DNA of 64,000 nt from Lacticaseibacillus parakribbianus (GTDB lineage: Bacteria; Bacillota; Bacilli; Lactobacillales; Lactobacillaceae), in the NCBI RefSeq assembly GCF_025490915.1, contig NZ_JANQBA010000011.1:34786-98785 (forward strand), given 5' to 3'. The translations under genes were made by a program, and so were the position numbers. The first letter of the stretch is position 1. Each line of letters starts with the position of its first letter. A model generated the notes under the pieces. The model was given only the letters and a program-made list of their open reading frames with translations. It did not search any database and was not told the DNA's origin. Shown here one piece after another: positions 32,089-41,307 of this stretch.

Positions 32089-33009
32089 ATGAATTTCAAA
32101 CGGATCGTAATGGCCGGGCTGAGCCTCGCCGCCGTGATGAGTCTGGCCGCCTGTGGTCAGTCCAAGAAAGCGTCGGCCCAAGATGAGCCCAAGCAGCTGA
32201 ACGTGCAGTTCGTCCCATCGCAGCAGGCCAACACGCTGGAGGCCAAGGCCAAGCCGCTGGCCAAGTTGCTGCAAAAGGAACTCGGGATTCCGGTGAAGGT
32301 CTCCGTGTCGACCGACTACAACTCGATCGTCGAGGCGATGGCCTCCAACCAGGTCCAAGTCGGCTTCCTGCCGCCCGACGGCTACGTGCAGGCGCATCGC
32401 CAAAAGGCCGCGGATGTGCTGCTGCAGGCCCAGCGCTTCGCCGTGGTGCAGCCCGACGGCAAGACGTCCGACAAGCTGACCGATTCATACCGCAGCGAGA
32501 TTTTGGTCAAGACCAACGGCCCGATTAAGTCCATTCAAGACCTGAAGGGGAAGAAAATCGCGGTTCAGGAGGCGACCAGCTCGTCAGGCTACATCTGGCC
32601 CGCCGCCGAGCTCAAGGCCAAGGGCATCGACGTGGCGACGCAGGCCAAGTTGGTCACCGTCAAGGGGCACGACCAAGGGGTGATGGCCGTGCTCAACGGC
32701 GACGCCGACGCGGCCTTTGTCTGGGAGGACGCGCGAACCGTGGTCCAAAAAGACGTGCCGGACGTGATGCAAAAGCTCACGCCGATCTACTTCACGCAGC
32801 CGATTCCCAACGACACGATTTCGGTTGCCAAGTCCCTCAAGCCGGCCTTTCGCGCGAAGCTGGCGAAGGCCTTCATGAAGATTGCCAAGTCCAAGGCCGA
32901 CCACGCGATTATCTCCGAAGTGTACGGTCACGAGGGCTACGTCAAGTCCAAGGACAGCAACTTCGACATCGTCCGCACCTACGAGAAGCGCGTCGAAGCC
33001 GCCAAGTAA
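32089..33009 (+). CDS. PhnD-like phosphate/phosphite/phosphonate substrate-binding lipoprotein
   Basis: The 306-residue protein starts at ATG 32089 behind GGAGGG and has a lipoprotein signal (SLAAVMSLAAC, lipid-anchored Cys near 22). The mature part is a type 2 periplasmic-binding fold of the PhnD family: NVQFVPSQQANTLEAKAKPL, YNSIVEAMASNQVQVGFLPP, DLKGKKIAVQEATSSSGYIW. It would bind a phosphorus compound at the outer membrane face for ABC import. The permease and ATPase genes that normally accompany it are absent: a strong terminator follows, and neighbours are unrelated. It may serve a transporter elsewhere. Confidence 0.87.
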   Translation: MNFKRIVMAGLSLAAVMSLAACGQSKKASAQDEPKQLNVQFVPSQQANTLEAKAKPLAKLLQKELGIPVKVSVSTDYNSIVEAMASNQVQVGFLPPDGYVQAHRQKAADVLLQAQRFAVVQPDGKTSDKLTDSYRSEILVKTNGPIKSIQDLKGKKIAVQEATSSSGYIWPAAELKAKGIDVATQAKLVTVKGHDQGVMAVLNGDADAAFVWEDARTVVQKDVPDVMQKLTPIYFTQPIPNDTISVAKSLKPAFRAKLAKAFMKIAKSKADHAIISEVYGHEGYVKSKDSNFDIVRTYEKRVEAAK

Positions 33010-33023
33010 AATCCGTGATTGTG

Positions 33024-33053
33024 ACACCTTGCCGAGCAGGCAGGGTGTTTTTT
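33024..33053 (+). terminator. Terminator of the PhnD-like gene
   Basis: Perfect 10-bp stem ACACCTTGCC (33024-33033) / GGCAGGGTGT (33039-33048) and a run of six T. The following 33054-33160 carries short imperfect repeats (CTGCRACC...CGCAACTGGCGG) but no gene. Confidence 0.9.
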
Positions 33054-33160
33054 GCGCTTGGCGGCCTGCGACCTGCGGAACTGGCGGTCTGCAACCCGCG
33101 CAACTGGCGGCGTGGTTCGCCGGGACGAGTGGCGTGGTTCGAGGGCCTTGGGCAAGCTGC

Positions 33161-34210
33161 TCAGCGCTGCCCCGCCTTGCGGTCGGCGAAGCGCAGGTAG
33201 CCGATGTACAGCCGCATCAGGTCCAGCAGCTGGTGGGGGTCCATGCCGGTGGTCGCCTTGAGGCGCCCCAGGCGGTAGTTCAGCGTGTTGCGGTGGATGT
33301 GCAAGGCGGCGACGGCCTGGTTGACGTTTTGGTTGTTTTGAACGTAGGCCAAAAGCGTCTGGATCAGTTCCTCACCGCGCGGCGTCGCGGCCAGTTCCTG
33401 GAAGGTGGCGAGAAGTGGCGCCAGCGGCAGGTCGGCCTCAAGCAGCGCGTGGAGGAATTCGATTTGGTCGAAGTAGTGGTAGTGCATCGGGGGCATCAGC
33501 GCCGCAATCTCCAGGGTCTCAAGCGCCTGGTCGATTGCGGTGCCGAGCTTGGTGGTCGGCTGACCGATTCCCACGGCCAAGTGGTGGTCCTCGCCGAAGC
33601 GCAGGCAGCGCTGCAGGGTGGCCGGCAGCGCGGTGACCACCAGCGACACATCGGCGACCAGGTCCAGCGCGTAATCTTCGGCATCCATCGGCAGGCTGCT
33701 GGCCGCCGGACCGCGCAAGGCGACCGCCCAGCGCGGCTTGGTCAGGTCGATGTTCAGCTCCTTGGCCTCCAGGCGCAAGCTGGTGGGAAAGGCGCCGTCC
33801 TTGAGCTGGGCCCATTGGTACAAGAAGCGCTTGAGCCGGTCCTCTTGCGCCTTTTGGACCCGGTTGTCCCGCTCTTGGGCGATCAAAAGCTGCGTGGCGG
33901 TGCTCAAAAGCGCCGCGAAGGGCTCGACCACCGCGGGGTCACCGGTGATGCCGATCACGCCGATCACCGCGCCTTCAAACAGGATCGGCATGTTGACGCC
34001 GGGCTGGCCGTTCACGCCGTGGGATTGGGCCATGACCAGCGGCCTGCGCTGGCGAATCGCGTCGACGGCGCCGACGTGCTGGGTGTTCAGACGGCTGGGG
34101 TCGCCCGAGGCGATGATCTTGCCGGTTGCGTCCATCATGTTGATGTTGTAAGGCAGCTGGCCCATGATTTTGTGAACGATCGCCTGGGCGAGCTGGGGTT
34201 CGAGTTTCAT
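33161..34210 (-). CDS. cdaR: CdaR-family sugar diacid regulator
   Basis: The 349-residue protein has the CdaR layout: an N-terminal diacid-recognition domain (residues about 5-135, with GQPGVNMPILFEGAVIGVIG), a middle GGDEF-like/PucR region and a C-terminal PucR helix-turn-helix (ALHIHRNTLNYRLGRLK). CdaR activates glucarate, galactarate and glycerate genes in response to the sugar diacid or glycerate. Start ATG 34210 lies 8 bases after AAGGAG; the TTG two codons earlier would be too close. It is divergent from the glucarate operon at 34457, its probable target. Confidence 0.9.
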   Translation of the reverse strand: MKLEPQLAQAIVHKIMGQLPYNINMMDATGKIIASGDPSRLNTQHVGAVDAIRQRRPLVMAQSHGVNGQPGVNMPILFEGAVIGVIGITGDPAVVEPFAALLSTATQLLIAQERDNRVQKAQEDRLKRFLYQWAQLKDGAFPTSLRLEAKELNIDLTKPRWAVALRGPAASSLPMDAEDYALDLVADVSLVVTALPATLQRCLRFGEDHHLAVGIGQPTTKLGTAIDQALETLEIAALMPPMHYHYFDQIEFLHALLEADLPLAPLLATFQELAATPRGEELIQTLLAYVQNNQNVNQAVAALHIHRNTLNYRLGRLKATTGMDPHQLLDLMRLYIGYLRFADRKAGQR

Positions 34211-34456
34211 CTGCAAGGCTCCTTGTGAATTGATGAATTAATTAGCGCTCGCGCTCAGTCTACCACGTAGCGGCAGCGTCGCCTAGCGAATTAACCAACG
34301 AATTGGGTCATTTACCCCAAAAATCCGTTTGAACCTTGTGCAAACGCCTAATCATTTCGTAGGGGTTAGTGGCTATACTGAAATCATGGACAACGGCCGA
34401 ACCGCGAGTGGCGCAGATTTTGCTCACCACTGAGACATGGCCGTGCGGAGGCAAAG

Positions 34457-35419
34457 ATGGCACAAACAGTTTTGTTACCCCAGGACGTGGCGGCGGCCGG
34501 CAAGGACTTTTTGACCGAGCGCGGCTACCGGGTGGTGGTGGCCAGTGCAACTGACCGCGAGACGCTGCTGGAGGAAGGCCGCGGGGCCCAGGCGGTGCTG
34601 TTACGAACGGCCCCTTGCGACGCGGCGCTGATTGCGGGGCTGCCCGACGTGAGGATTATCGCGCGACACGGGGTCGGCGTCGACAACATCGACCTGGCCG
34701 CGGCCAGCGCGGCCGGCAAGTGGGTGACCAACACGCCTTGGGCCAACGCCAGCTCGGTGGCCGAAACCACCATCGCGCTGCTGCTGGCGGTGGCCAAGGA
34801 CCTGAAAAACGACATCGAACACCAGGCCAGCGGCGACTTCGCCTACAAGTACACGCACCACGGCCTCGACCTTGAGGGCAAGACGCTGGGCATCATCGGC
34901 TACGGCAAAATCGGCCGGGCGGTGGCGGCCAAGCTCGCCGGGTTCGGCATGCAGATTCTGATTGCCGATCCGTTCGTCACCGCGGCGGAGGCCGGAAAGG
35001 TACTGTCGCGCGACCAGCTGCTGGCGCAAGCCGACTTCGTCACGCTGCACCTGCCGGCCTTGCCGAGTACCATCGGCAGCTTCGACGCGGCCAGCCTGGC
35101 CAAGATGAAGCCGACTGCCTACTTGCTGAACCTGTCGCGGGGCAGCATCGTCGACGAGCCGGCGCTGATTGACGCGCTGCAGCGCGGCGTAATCGCCGGG
35201 GCCGCGCTTGATGTGTACTCACAGGAGCCGCTGCCGCTGGACAACCCGCTGCAGCGCATGCCCAACGTGATTTTGACGCCGCACATCGCGTCCAACACGA
35301 CGGAAACCATGGACCGCATGGCGCTTCAGGCAGCCCAGGAAATCGACCGGGTGCTGCGCGGAATGCGGCCGAGCTGGCCGGTCAACCACCCGCAAGGCCT
35401 TGAATTGGAGGACAACTGA
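34457..35419 (+). CDS. D-isomer-specific 2-hydroxyacid dehydrogenase
   Basis: The 320-residue NAD(P)-dependent enzyme belongs to the SerA/hydroxypyruvate reductase family. Visible: [13 protein letters not shown] (substrate loop), the Rossmann motif [13 protein letters not shown] near residue 142, and the catalytic Arg/Glu/His set in [25 protein letters not shown] and LTPHIASNT. In this operon it may reduce hydroxypyruvate or another glucarate-derived keto acid; the true substrate is not clear. ATG 34457 follows GGAGG. Its stop overlaps the gudD start (TGATG). A TATACT -10 element sits at 34374-34379. Confidence 0.85.
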   Translation: MAQTVLLPQDVAAAGKDFLTERGYRVVVASATDRETLLEEGRGAQAVLLRTAPCDAALIAGLPDVRIIARHGVGVDNIDLAAASAAGKWVTNTPWANASSVAETTIALLLAVAKDLKNDIEHQASGDFAYKYTHHGLDLEGKTLGIIGYGKIGRAVAAKLAGFGMQILIADPFVTAAEAGKVLSRDQLLAQADFVTLHLPALPSTIGSFDAASLAKMKPTAYLLNLSRGSIVDEPALIDALQRGVIAGAALDVYSQEPLPLDNPLQRMPNVILTPHIASNTTETMDRMALQAAQEIDRVLRGMRPSWPVNHPQGLELEDN

Positions 35420-36747
35420 TGACAACACCAACCATTACCACCATGCAGGTCGTGCCGGTGGCCGGCCACGACAGCATGCTGCTGAACCTCAGCGGCGCTC
35501 ACGGGCCCTACTTCACCCGCAACATCGTGATTCTGACGGATTCGCTGGGCCACGAGGGGCTGGGCGAGGTGCCCGGCGGCGAGCAAATCCGCCAGACACT
35601 TGAGGCGGTCAAGCCGCTGGTGATCGGCCAGCCGCTGAGCCAGTACAAGGCCGTGCTGCAGCGCATCCAGGCCCAATACGCCGGTCTGGACGCCGGCGGT
35701 CGCGGGGCCCAGACCTTCGACCTGCGCACCACGGTTCACGTGATGACCGGCGTCGAGGCACCGATGCTCGACCTGTTGGGCCAGTACCTGGAGGTGCCGG
35801 TCGCGGCGCTTTTGGGCGACGGGCAGGTGCGAGATTCCGTGAAGTTTCTGGGCTACCTGTTTTACATCGCCGATCGCACCCGAACCGACTTGCCGTACCT
35901 GGCCGGCGACGACGACTCGGACGACTGGGGCCGCCTGCGCCGGCAGCCGGCCACCACGCCGGCGGCCATCGTGGCCCTGGCCAAGGCGGCGCATGAGCGC
36001 TACGGCTTTGAGGACTTCAAGCTCAAGGGCGGCGTGTTCGCCCCTGAAGAAGAGGTCAAGGCCGTCAAGGCGATCAAGGCGGCCTTCCCCAACGCCCGGG
36101 TCGATCTAGATCCCAACGGGGCGTGGTCGCTTGACACCGCCCTCAAGGTGGGGCGCGAGCTGAAGGGGACCTTGAGCTACATCGAGGATCCCTGCGGCGC
36201 CGAGGGCCGCTTCTCCGGCCGCGAGGTGCTGGCGGAATTTCACCGGCTGACCGACCTGCCGGTGGCCACCAACATGATTGCGACCGACTGGCGCGAGCTC
36301 AAGGCCGCGATTCGCCTGGATTCCGTGTCGATTCCGCTGGCCGATCCGCATTTTTGGACCATGACCGGCGCCGTGCGGGTCGCGCAGCTCTGCAACGATT
36401 TTGACCTGACCTGGGGCGTTCACTCCAACAACCACTTCGACATTTCCCTGGCGATGGTGGCCCAAACCGCGGCGGCGGCGCCGGGCCGGCTGAACGGCAT
36501 CGACACCCACTGGATCTGGCAGGACGGCCAAGAGCTCGGCACCACGCACCCGCACATTCAAGGCGGCGAGCTGGCGGTGCCGCGCGACGTGCCCGGCCTG
36601 GGGGTGACGCTGGACCACGAGAAGCTCGCGGCGGCGCATCAGCTGTACGTTGACCACGCCCTGGGTGGTCGCGACGACAGCGTCGGCATGCAGTACCTGA
36701 TTCCCGGCTGGCAGTTCGACGCCAAGCGGCCGAGCATGGTGCGTTAG
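35419..36747 (+). CDS. gudD: Glucarate dehydratase
   Basis: The 442-residue enolase-superfamily enzyme dehydrates D-glucarate to 5-keto-4-deoxy-D-glucarate. Visible: N-terminal capping domain with [14 protein letters not shown], the KxK catalytic pair in [11 protein letters not shown] near 200, metal ligands in DLDPNGAWS near 229 and IEDPCGAEG near 256, and the His/Asp dyad with [15 protein letters not shown] near 333. Length matches GudD. Translationally coupled to the dehydrogenase before it and 25 bases from the glycerate kinase gene. Some relatives prefer idarate or act on galactarate less well; glucarate is the best call. Confidence 0.92.
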   Translation: MTTPTITTMQVVPVAGHDSMLLNLSGAHGPYFTRNIVILTDSLGHEGLGEVPGGEQIRQTLEAVKPLVIGQPLSQYKAVLQRIQAQYAGLDAGGRGAQTFDLRTTVHVMTGVEAPMLDLLGQYLEVPVAALLGDGQVRDSVKFLGYLFYIADRTRTDLPYLAGDDDSDDWGRLRRQPATTPAAIVALAKAAHERYGFEDFKLKGGVFAPEEEVKAVKAIKAAFPNARVDLDPNGAWSLDTALKVGRELKGTLSYIEDPCGAEGRFSGREVLAEFHRLTDLPVATNMIATDWRELKAAIRLDSVSIPLADPHFWTMTGAVRVAQLCNDFDLTWGVHSNNHFDISLAMVAQTAAAAPGRLNGIDTHWIWQDGQELGTTHPHIQGGELAVPRDVPGLGVTLDHEKLAAAHQLYVDHALGGRDDSVGMQYLIPGWQFDAKRPSMVR

Positions 36748-36772
36748 TCAACCAGTCAAGGAGGTGATGGCC

Positions 36773-37924
36773 ATGGCGCCATTGCACATTGTGGTGGCAA
36801 TCGATTCCTTCAAGGGCAGTGCCACCAGCCTACAGGCCGCAACCTGGGTGGCCGAAGGCATTCGGCGGGTCCAGCCAGACGCGGCGGTGTCGCCGGTCCC
36901 GATTGCCGACGGCGGCGAGGGGACGGTGGTCGCGCTGACCACGGCGCTGAACGGCCGCTTGATTCAAAAAACCGTGACCGGGCCGCTGGCGGGCCAGCGG
37001 GTTTCGGCGACGTTCGGGATGCTGGATGCGGAAACCGCCGTGGTGGAAATGGCGCAGGCCAGCGGGCTGAACCTGACCTCGCAGGAAAGCGCGGATGCCT
37101 TACGCGCCTCGACCTACGGCGTCGGCGAGCTGATCGAAGCGGCGCTTGACGAAGGCGCCAAGGTGATTTACGTCGGGCTGGGCGGCAGCGCCACCACCGA
37201 TGGCGGCGTGGGCATGGCCAAGGCCTTGGGCGTGTCGTTCCAAAATGCCCAGGGTCAGCCGATTCCCTGCGGGGCCCAAGGCCTGAGCGAGTTGGCCACT
37301 ATCGATGTTCGCCAGCTCGATTCCAGGCTTCAAAACGTGTCCGTGAGACTATTGTCGGACGTCACGAACCCGCTGTATGGTAAAAAAGGCGCCGCGGCCA
37401 TTTACGGGCCGCAAAAGGGCCTGACCAAGCGCCAGATTCCGGCGGTCGAAAAGGGGCTCGCCCATTACGCCGAGCTGTTGAGCCAGGTGGTTGGCCGAGA
37501 CATCGCCCACCGCCCGGGCGCCGGCGCCGCGGGGGGACTGGGGGCGGGGCTGATGGCCTTCACCAACGCCGAGGTGTTCCCGGGCATCGACGCGATTCGC
37601 CGGCTGGTCGGGCTCGACCGGCTGCTGGTCGATGCCGACTTGGTGATCACCGGCGAGGGCAAAATGGACGCCCAGTCGCTCAACGGCAAGGCGCCGATCG
37701 GCATCGCTAGGGCGGCCAAGCGCTACGGGGTGCCGGTGGTCGCCTTGGTCGGGGCCCGCAGCGCCGACCTGGCGGCGGTTTACGCCGCCGGCATCGACGC
37801 GTTGTGGGCAGTCGGGCTTGGGCCCGAATCGTTGCAAGAGGCCATCGCGCATGTTCAGGAGAACCTGACCTGCGCCGGTGAAACCGTGATGCGTGCGTTT
37901 TTGTTGAACAAGAAAGGTGACTGA
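36773..37924 (+). CDS. garK: Glycerate kinase (GarK/GlxK type)
   Basis: The 383-residue protein is of the GarK-type glycerate 2-kinase family, making 2-phosphoglycerate from D-glycerate and ATP. Typical motifs: VVAIDSFKGSATS at the N-terminus, PIADGGEGTV near 42, YVGLGGSATTDGGVGMAKAL near 126, GAGAAGGLGAGLMAF near 252 and TGEGKMDAQSLNGKAPIG near 292. Start ATG 36773 lies 8 bases after AAGGAGG; the ATG at 36767 is too close to it. The stop is 2 bases before the next start, so expression is coupled with garR. Confidence 0.93.
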   Translation: MAPLHIVVAIDSFKGSATSLQAATWVAEGIRRVQPDAAVSPVPIADGGEGTVVALTTALNGRLIQKTVTGPLAGQRVSATFGMLDAETAVVEMAQASGLNLTSQESADALRASTYGVGELIEAALDEGAKVIYVGLGGSATTDGGVGMAKALGVSFQNAQGQPIPCGAQGLSELATIDVRQLDSRLQNVSVRLLSDVTNPLYGKKGAAAIYGPQKGLTKRQIPAVEKGLAHYAELLSQVVGRDIAHRPGAGAAGGLGAGLMAFTNAEVFPGIDAIRRLVGLDRLLVDADLVITGEGKMDAQSLNGKAPIGIARAAKRYGVPVVALVGARSADLAAVYAAGIDALWAVGLGPESLQEAIAHVQENLTCAGETVMRAFLLNKKGD

Positions 37925-37926
37925 AT

Positions 37927-38817
37927 ATGACATACAAAGTAGGTTTTGTTGGGTTGGGGATCATGGGCAAGCCCATGGCCAAGAACGTGTTGAAGGCCGG
38001 CTACGGCGTCGTGGCCTTCGACTTCAACCAGGCGGCGGTTGACGACGTGGTCGCCGCCGGAGCCGAGCGCGGTGAATCCGGCAAGGACGTCGCCGAAAAG
38101 ACGCAGGTCGTCATCACGATGCTGCCGAACTCCCCGAACGTCGAGGCCGCGCTGTTTGCCGACAACGGCATCGCCGCCGGCCTGAGCGCCGGCAAGGCCG
38201 TGATCGACATGTCCTCGATCGCCCCGAAGGCCTCGCAGTCCTTCGCCAAGCGCCTGGGCGAGCTGGGCGTCGAGTTCCTCGACGCGCCGGTGTCCGGCGG
38301 CGAGCCTAAGGCGATCGACGGCTCGATTGCCATCATGGTCGGCGGCCCCCAAAAGACCTTCGACGAATATAAGCCGCTGCTTGAAACCATGGGTGGTGCC
38401 GTCACCTTGGTCGACACGGTTTACGGCGCCGGCAACATCACCAAGCTGGCCAACCAGATGATCGTGGCGATCAACATCGCCGCCATTTCCGAGGCTTACA
38501 GCCTGGCCAAAAAGGCCGGCGTCGACCCGGCCTCCGTTTACCAGGCGATTCACACCGGCCTGGCCGGCTCCGTCGTGATGGATCAAAAGTCCAACAAGAT
38601 TTTCGCCGGCGACTTCAAGCCGGGCTTCCGCGTCGCGCTGCACATCAAGGACCTGCAAAACGCGCTGGACACGGCCCACGACATCAACGTCGCCACCCCG
38701 TTCACCGCAGAGGCGATGGAGATTCTGCAGTCGCTCAAGGCCCACGGCCACGAAACCGAGGACCACTCCGCCATCGCCGAGTACTACGAAGACATCAACA
38801 ACCTCAAGCTTCAGTGA
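37927..38817 (+). CDS. garR: Tartronate semialdehyde reductase (2-hydroxy-3-oxopropionate reductase)
   Basis: The 296-residue beta-hydroxyacid dehydrogenase reduces tartronate semialdehyde to D-glycerate with NAD(P)H. Visible: Rossmann motif VGFVGLGIMGKPMAKN at the N-terminus, substrate-binding DAPVSGGEPKAIDGS near 119 and the catalytic Lys in AGNITKLANQMIVA near 170. It supplies the substrate of the glycerate kinase upstream. Last gene of the operon, followed by a terminator. GC use is strongly biased to C-ending codons, suggesting good expression. Confidence 0.93.
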   Translation: MTYKVGFVGLGIMGKPMAKNVLKAGYGVVAFDFNQAAVDDVVAAGAERGESGKDVAEKTQVVITMLPNSPNVEAALFADNGIAAGLSAGKAVIDMSSIAPKASQSFAKRLGELGVEFLDAPVSGGEPKAIDGSIAIMVGGPQKTFDEYKPLLETMGGAVTLVDTVYGAGNITKLANQMIVAINIAAISEAYSLAKKAGVDPASVYQAIHTGLAGSVVMDQKSNKIFAGDFKPGFRVALHIKDLQNALDTAHDINVATPFTAEAMEILQSLKAHGHETEDHSAIAEYYEDINNLKLQ

Positions 38818-38825
38818 GATCCCGG

Positions 38826-38901
38826 GCATGCCGTTGTGACGCCACTGTGAATAATCGTGATTGCCTGATTCAGGCCTAACCGCATGCCCGTTATTGCTTT
38901 G
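38826..38901 (+). other. Long inverted repeat after garR
   Basis: CGGGCATGC (38825-38833) pairs with GCATGCCCG (38882-38890), enclosing about 48 bases with an inner hairpin GCCTGATTCAGGC, then TTATTGCTTT. It may be a first, imperfect terminator or an RNA end structure. Confidence 0.45.
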
Positions 38902-38916
38902 TGATTTCACACACCG

Positions 38917-38946
38917 CGCCTGGCGAGTCACTCGCCGGGCGTTTTT
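38917..38946 (+). terminator. Terminator of the glucarate operon
   Basis: CGCCTGGCGAG (38917-38927), loop TCA, CTCGCCGGGCG (38931-38941), then TTTTT; 11 pairs with one G-T. Confidence 0.88.
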
Positions 38947-38953
38947 GGTCACC

Positions 38954-38980
38954 AAAAAGGCGGCCGGGTCGGCGGCCGCC
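38954..38980 (-). terminator. Terminator of the lipoprotein gene
   Basis: On the minus strand GGCGGCC...GGCCGCC (38980-38974 with 38965-38959) followed by TTTTT, just after the stop at 38985. Confidence 0.8.
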
Positions 38981-38984
38981 GCGG

Positions 38985-39428
38985 TTACTGCCTGAAAATG
39001 GCGCGTTGGTACTTCTCAAACCAGCCGCGGGACAGCCAGCGCCCGGCGGTCAAAAGCCGGGTGTCGGTGGCGTAGACGCGCTGATTGGCCTGGGCGTAGT
39101 GGCGCCGCGCCGCCTGGGTGGTCGTGCCATCCTTGAACGTCAGCAGGGTGAGCGTCACGCCGGCGTCACTTTGGAAGCTGACGCCGGCGGTGGCCGCCAC
39201 GCCTTTGGGCAGCGTGGTCACATCGATCGTGGTTGGGTGAGCGGCGGTCAGGCCGCGTGCGGTCACGCCCTTGAGCGCGGTCGCAGGCGAGACGGGCGCG
39301 GCCTGGCCGCTCGCCTGACTGGCATTTTGGCCGCTCGGCGCGTCTGCCGACCGCTGGCCGGCACAGCCGGTCAAAAGTAAGGCGGCAGTGGCGACGGCCG
39401 CAAGCAACGCGTGTGTTGTGTTGGTCAT
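38985..39428 (-). CDS. Small secreted lipoprotein, unknown family
   Basis: A 147-residue protein starting at ATG 39428 behind GAGGAG. It has a lipoprotein signal with lipobox LLTGC (Cys near 22), a Ser/Ala/Gln-rich linker, then a small globular domain (about 50-147) with VTLTLLTFKDGTTTQAARRH and a conserved-looking end WLSRGWFEKYQRAIF. I do not recognise the family. Upstream in-frame sequence was excluded because it precedes the signal peptide and ribosome site. Single-gene transcript. Confidence 0.75.
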   Translation of the reverse strand: MTNTTHALLAAVATAALLLTGCAGQRSADAPSGQNASQASGQAAPVSPATALKGVTARGLTAAHPTTIDVTTLPKGVAATAGVSFQSDAGVTLTLLTFKDGTTTQAARRHYAQANQRVYATDTRLLTAGRWLSRGWFEKYQRAIFRQ

Positions 39429-39551
39429 GTGGAAATCTCCTCGTGGGAATAATTGGCGGGTTGAACCGCCGGCTGATTTCAGTATACCGGCTCGCCGTGC
39501 GGATTGAATGCGGCTCGAGGCGGATTGTGACGCGCAAGTTGCCCAAGTTTT

Positions 39552-39580
39552 TTGTCTTTTCGGAAAAGCTGTGCTACAAT
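39552..39580 (+). promoter_or_regulatory. Promoter of the Met T-box operon
   Basis: TTGTCT (39552-39557), 17-base spacer, TACAAT (39575-39580), directly before the T-box leader. Confidence 0.65.
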
Positions 39581-39586
39581 GCGTGT

Positions 39587-39808
39587 ATATTTTAACCCAG
39601 CTAGGAAATAGTAAGTTGATCACCTGCGTGCAAAGAGATTGATGGTAGCTGAAAAGTCAACTCGCAGCTCAAACGAATGAATCCTACAAGGGGCGGAAGT
39701 TCCGGGTGGTGGCGCCTTAAGCCTAGAGTGGCCTTTCGAGGCAATTCAGGTGGTACCGCGACGATAGGGTCGTCCTGAGATGTTGAGCACATCTCGGGGC
39801 GGCCTTTT
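39587..39808 (+). promoter_or_regulatory. T-box riboswitch, Met (ATG) specifier
   Basis: The leader has Stem I with an AGTAAGTTGATCA 5' side and CGAATGAATCC 3' side, putting ATG (39677-39679) at the specifier position. The T-box sequence AGGTGGTACCGCG is at 39748-39760. The terminator uses GGTCGTCCTGAGATG (39768-39782) paired with CATCTCGGGGCGGCC (39790-39804) then TTTT. Uncharged tRNA-Met should stabilise the antiterminator and turn on the SAM hydrolase/ECF operon. Confidence 0.92.
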
Positions 39809-39855
39809 GGTTTTTCCGCAGTCGCTATGGGCAGGAGAAGAAAGGATGCGTTAAC

Positions 39856-40698
39856 GTGAGTAACAAGTTGGTACTGCAAACAGATTTTGGGCTAGTCGAT
39901 GGGGCCGTGGCCGCCATGTACGGCGTTGCTTACGGCGTGGATGCGAACCTGGCCGTCCACGACCTGACGCATGAGATTCCGCCTTATGACATTTTCGCGG
40001 CGTCTTATCGCCTCTACCAAACCACCAAGTACTGGCCGGTCGGCACGGTATTCGTGTCGGTGGTCGACCCGGGGGTTGGGTCGGACCGCCGCAGCATCGC
40101 GGCCGAAACCACCGATGGCCACTTCGTCATCACTCCGGACAACGGGACGCTGACCCACCTGGAGCGCTACGTCGGCATCCGCCGCGTGGTGCAGATCGAT
40201 GAGGTCAAAAGCGCCTTGCCCGGCAGCCAGGAAAGCCACACCTTCCACGGCCGCGACGTCTACGCCTACAATGGCGCCCGGCTGGCCAGCGGTCAGGTGA
40301 GCCTAGACGATTTGGGGACGCCCTTGGGCACCGGCGAGCTGGTGCGGCTGCCGCTTGGCAACGTCACCACCACGGCCGACACCATCAGCGGCACCATCGA
40401 CATCTTGGACATCCGCTTCGGCTCGCTTTGGACCAACATCTCGTCCAAGGCGGCCCGGGCGGCTGGCATCGCGGCCGGTGACCAGGTTCAGGTCACGATT
40501 CGCAACAACGGCAAGCTGCGCTACCAAAACCAGATCCCGTTCACCCGCACCTTCGCGGCGGTGTCCGAAGGCGAGCCGCTGGTGTACGTCAACTCGCTTT
40601 TGAACCTCGGTGTGGCGATCAACCAGGACTCGTTTTCCAAGCTTTACCACATCGGCACCGGCGTTGACTGGCAAATTGCATTCAAAAAGATTAATTAA
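39856..40698 (+). CDS. SAM hydroxide adenosyltransferase (DUF62 family, SAM hydrolase)
   Basis: The 280-residue protein matches the family that splits S-adenosylmethionine with water into adenosine and L-methionine: LVLQTDFGLVDGAVAAMYG at the N-terminus with the active-site Asp, FVSVVDPGVGSDRR near 75, ITPDNGTLTHL near 95 and SHTFHGRDVYAYNGARLA near 130. It is the first gene behind a Met-specific T-box and is followed by an ECF transporter, so returning methionine from imported SAM or a SAM-like compound is the natural reading. Start GTG 39856 lies about 10 bases after AAAGGA. Confidence 0.9.
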   Translation: MSNKLVLQTDFGLVDGAVAAMYGVAYGVDANLAVHDLTHEIPPYDIFAASYRLYQTTKYWPVGTVFVSVVDPGVGSDRRSIAAETTDGHFVITPDNGTLTHLERYVGIRRVVQIDEVKSALPGSQESHTFHGRDVYAYNGARLASGQVSLDDLGTPLGTGELVRLPLGNVTTTADTISGTIDILDIRFGSLWTNISSKAARAAGIAAGDQVQVTIRNNGKLRYQNQIPFTRTFAAVSEGEPLVYVNSLLNLGVAINQDSFSKLYHIGTGVDWQIAFKKIN

Positions 40699-40714
40699 TT
40701 AGGGGGATTCCATC

Positions 40715-41275
40715 ATGAACAACAAGCGAAACACACTGAGCGTCAAAACGGTCGTCGCCATCGGCATCGGCACCGCCATCATTTTCATTCTCAAGCGCTG
40801 GGTCTCCATCCCCAGCGGCATTCCTAACACCAACATCGACACGTCTTACGGCTTCTTGGGCTTCTTTTCCATCCTGTTTGGCCCCATCGCCGGCTTCGTC
40901 TCCGGCTTTCTCGGCCACGCCTTGACCGACTTCACCGCTTACGGTTCGCCTTGGTGGACCTGGGTGTTCACCACCGGCCTGGTCGGCGGCATCATCGGGT
41001 TGTTTTGGAAGCGGCTTGATGTGACCCAAGGAGACTTTGGCGTCAAGAAGATTCTCGCCTACAACAGCGTCCAGATCCTGACCAACTTCGGCGGCTGGGC
41101 GGTGGTCGCCCCGACGCTTGACGTGCTGGTGTACTCGGAGCCGGCCAACAAGGTCTACCTGCAAGGCATCGTCTCGGCGATTTCCAACAGCGTCTCGGCC
41201 GGCGTCATCGGCACGATTCTGCTGGTGGCCTACGCCGCGACCCGCACCAAGAAGGGCAGCTTGAAGAAGGAGTAG
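40715..41275 (+). CDS. ECF transporter substrate-binding (S) component, UPF0397 family
   Basis: The 186-residue integral membrane protein has about five or six hydrophobic helices and the UPF0397 motifs SVKTVVAIGIGTAIIF, VSIPSGIPNTNID and the ARTKKG tail. UPF0397 proteins are substrate-specific components of group I ECF importers; the homologues called MtsT were predicted to carry a methionine-related compound. Here the Met T-box and SAM hydrolase suggest SAM, methylthioadenosine or a methionine precursor. ATG 40715 follows TAGGGGG. Next gene is the ATPase. Confidence 0.85.
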   Translation: MNNKRNTLSVKTVVAIGIGTAIIFILKRWVSIPSGIPNTNIDTSYGFLGFFSILFGPIAGFVSGFLGHALTDFTAYGSPWWTWVFTTGLVGGIIGLFWKRLDVTQGDFGVKKILAYNSVQILTNFGGWAVVAPTLDVLVYSEPANKVYLQGIVSAISNSVSAGVIGTILLVAYAATRTKKGSLKKE

Positions 41276-41307
41276 CAGCGCAACTCGCAAGAAAGGACGG
41301 TGCCACG

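Noticed and set aside
34330..34351. CcpA cre-like site TGCAAACGCCTAAT before the glucarate operon
   Set aside because: Too many mismatches to the cre consensus to be called.
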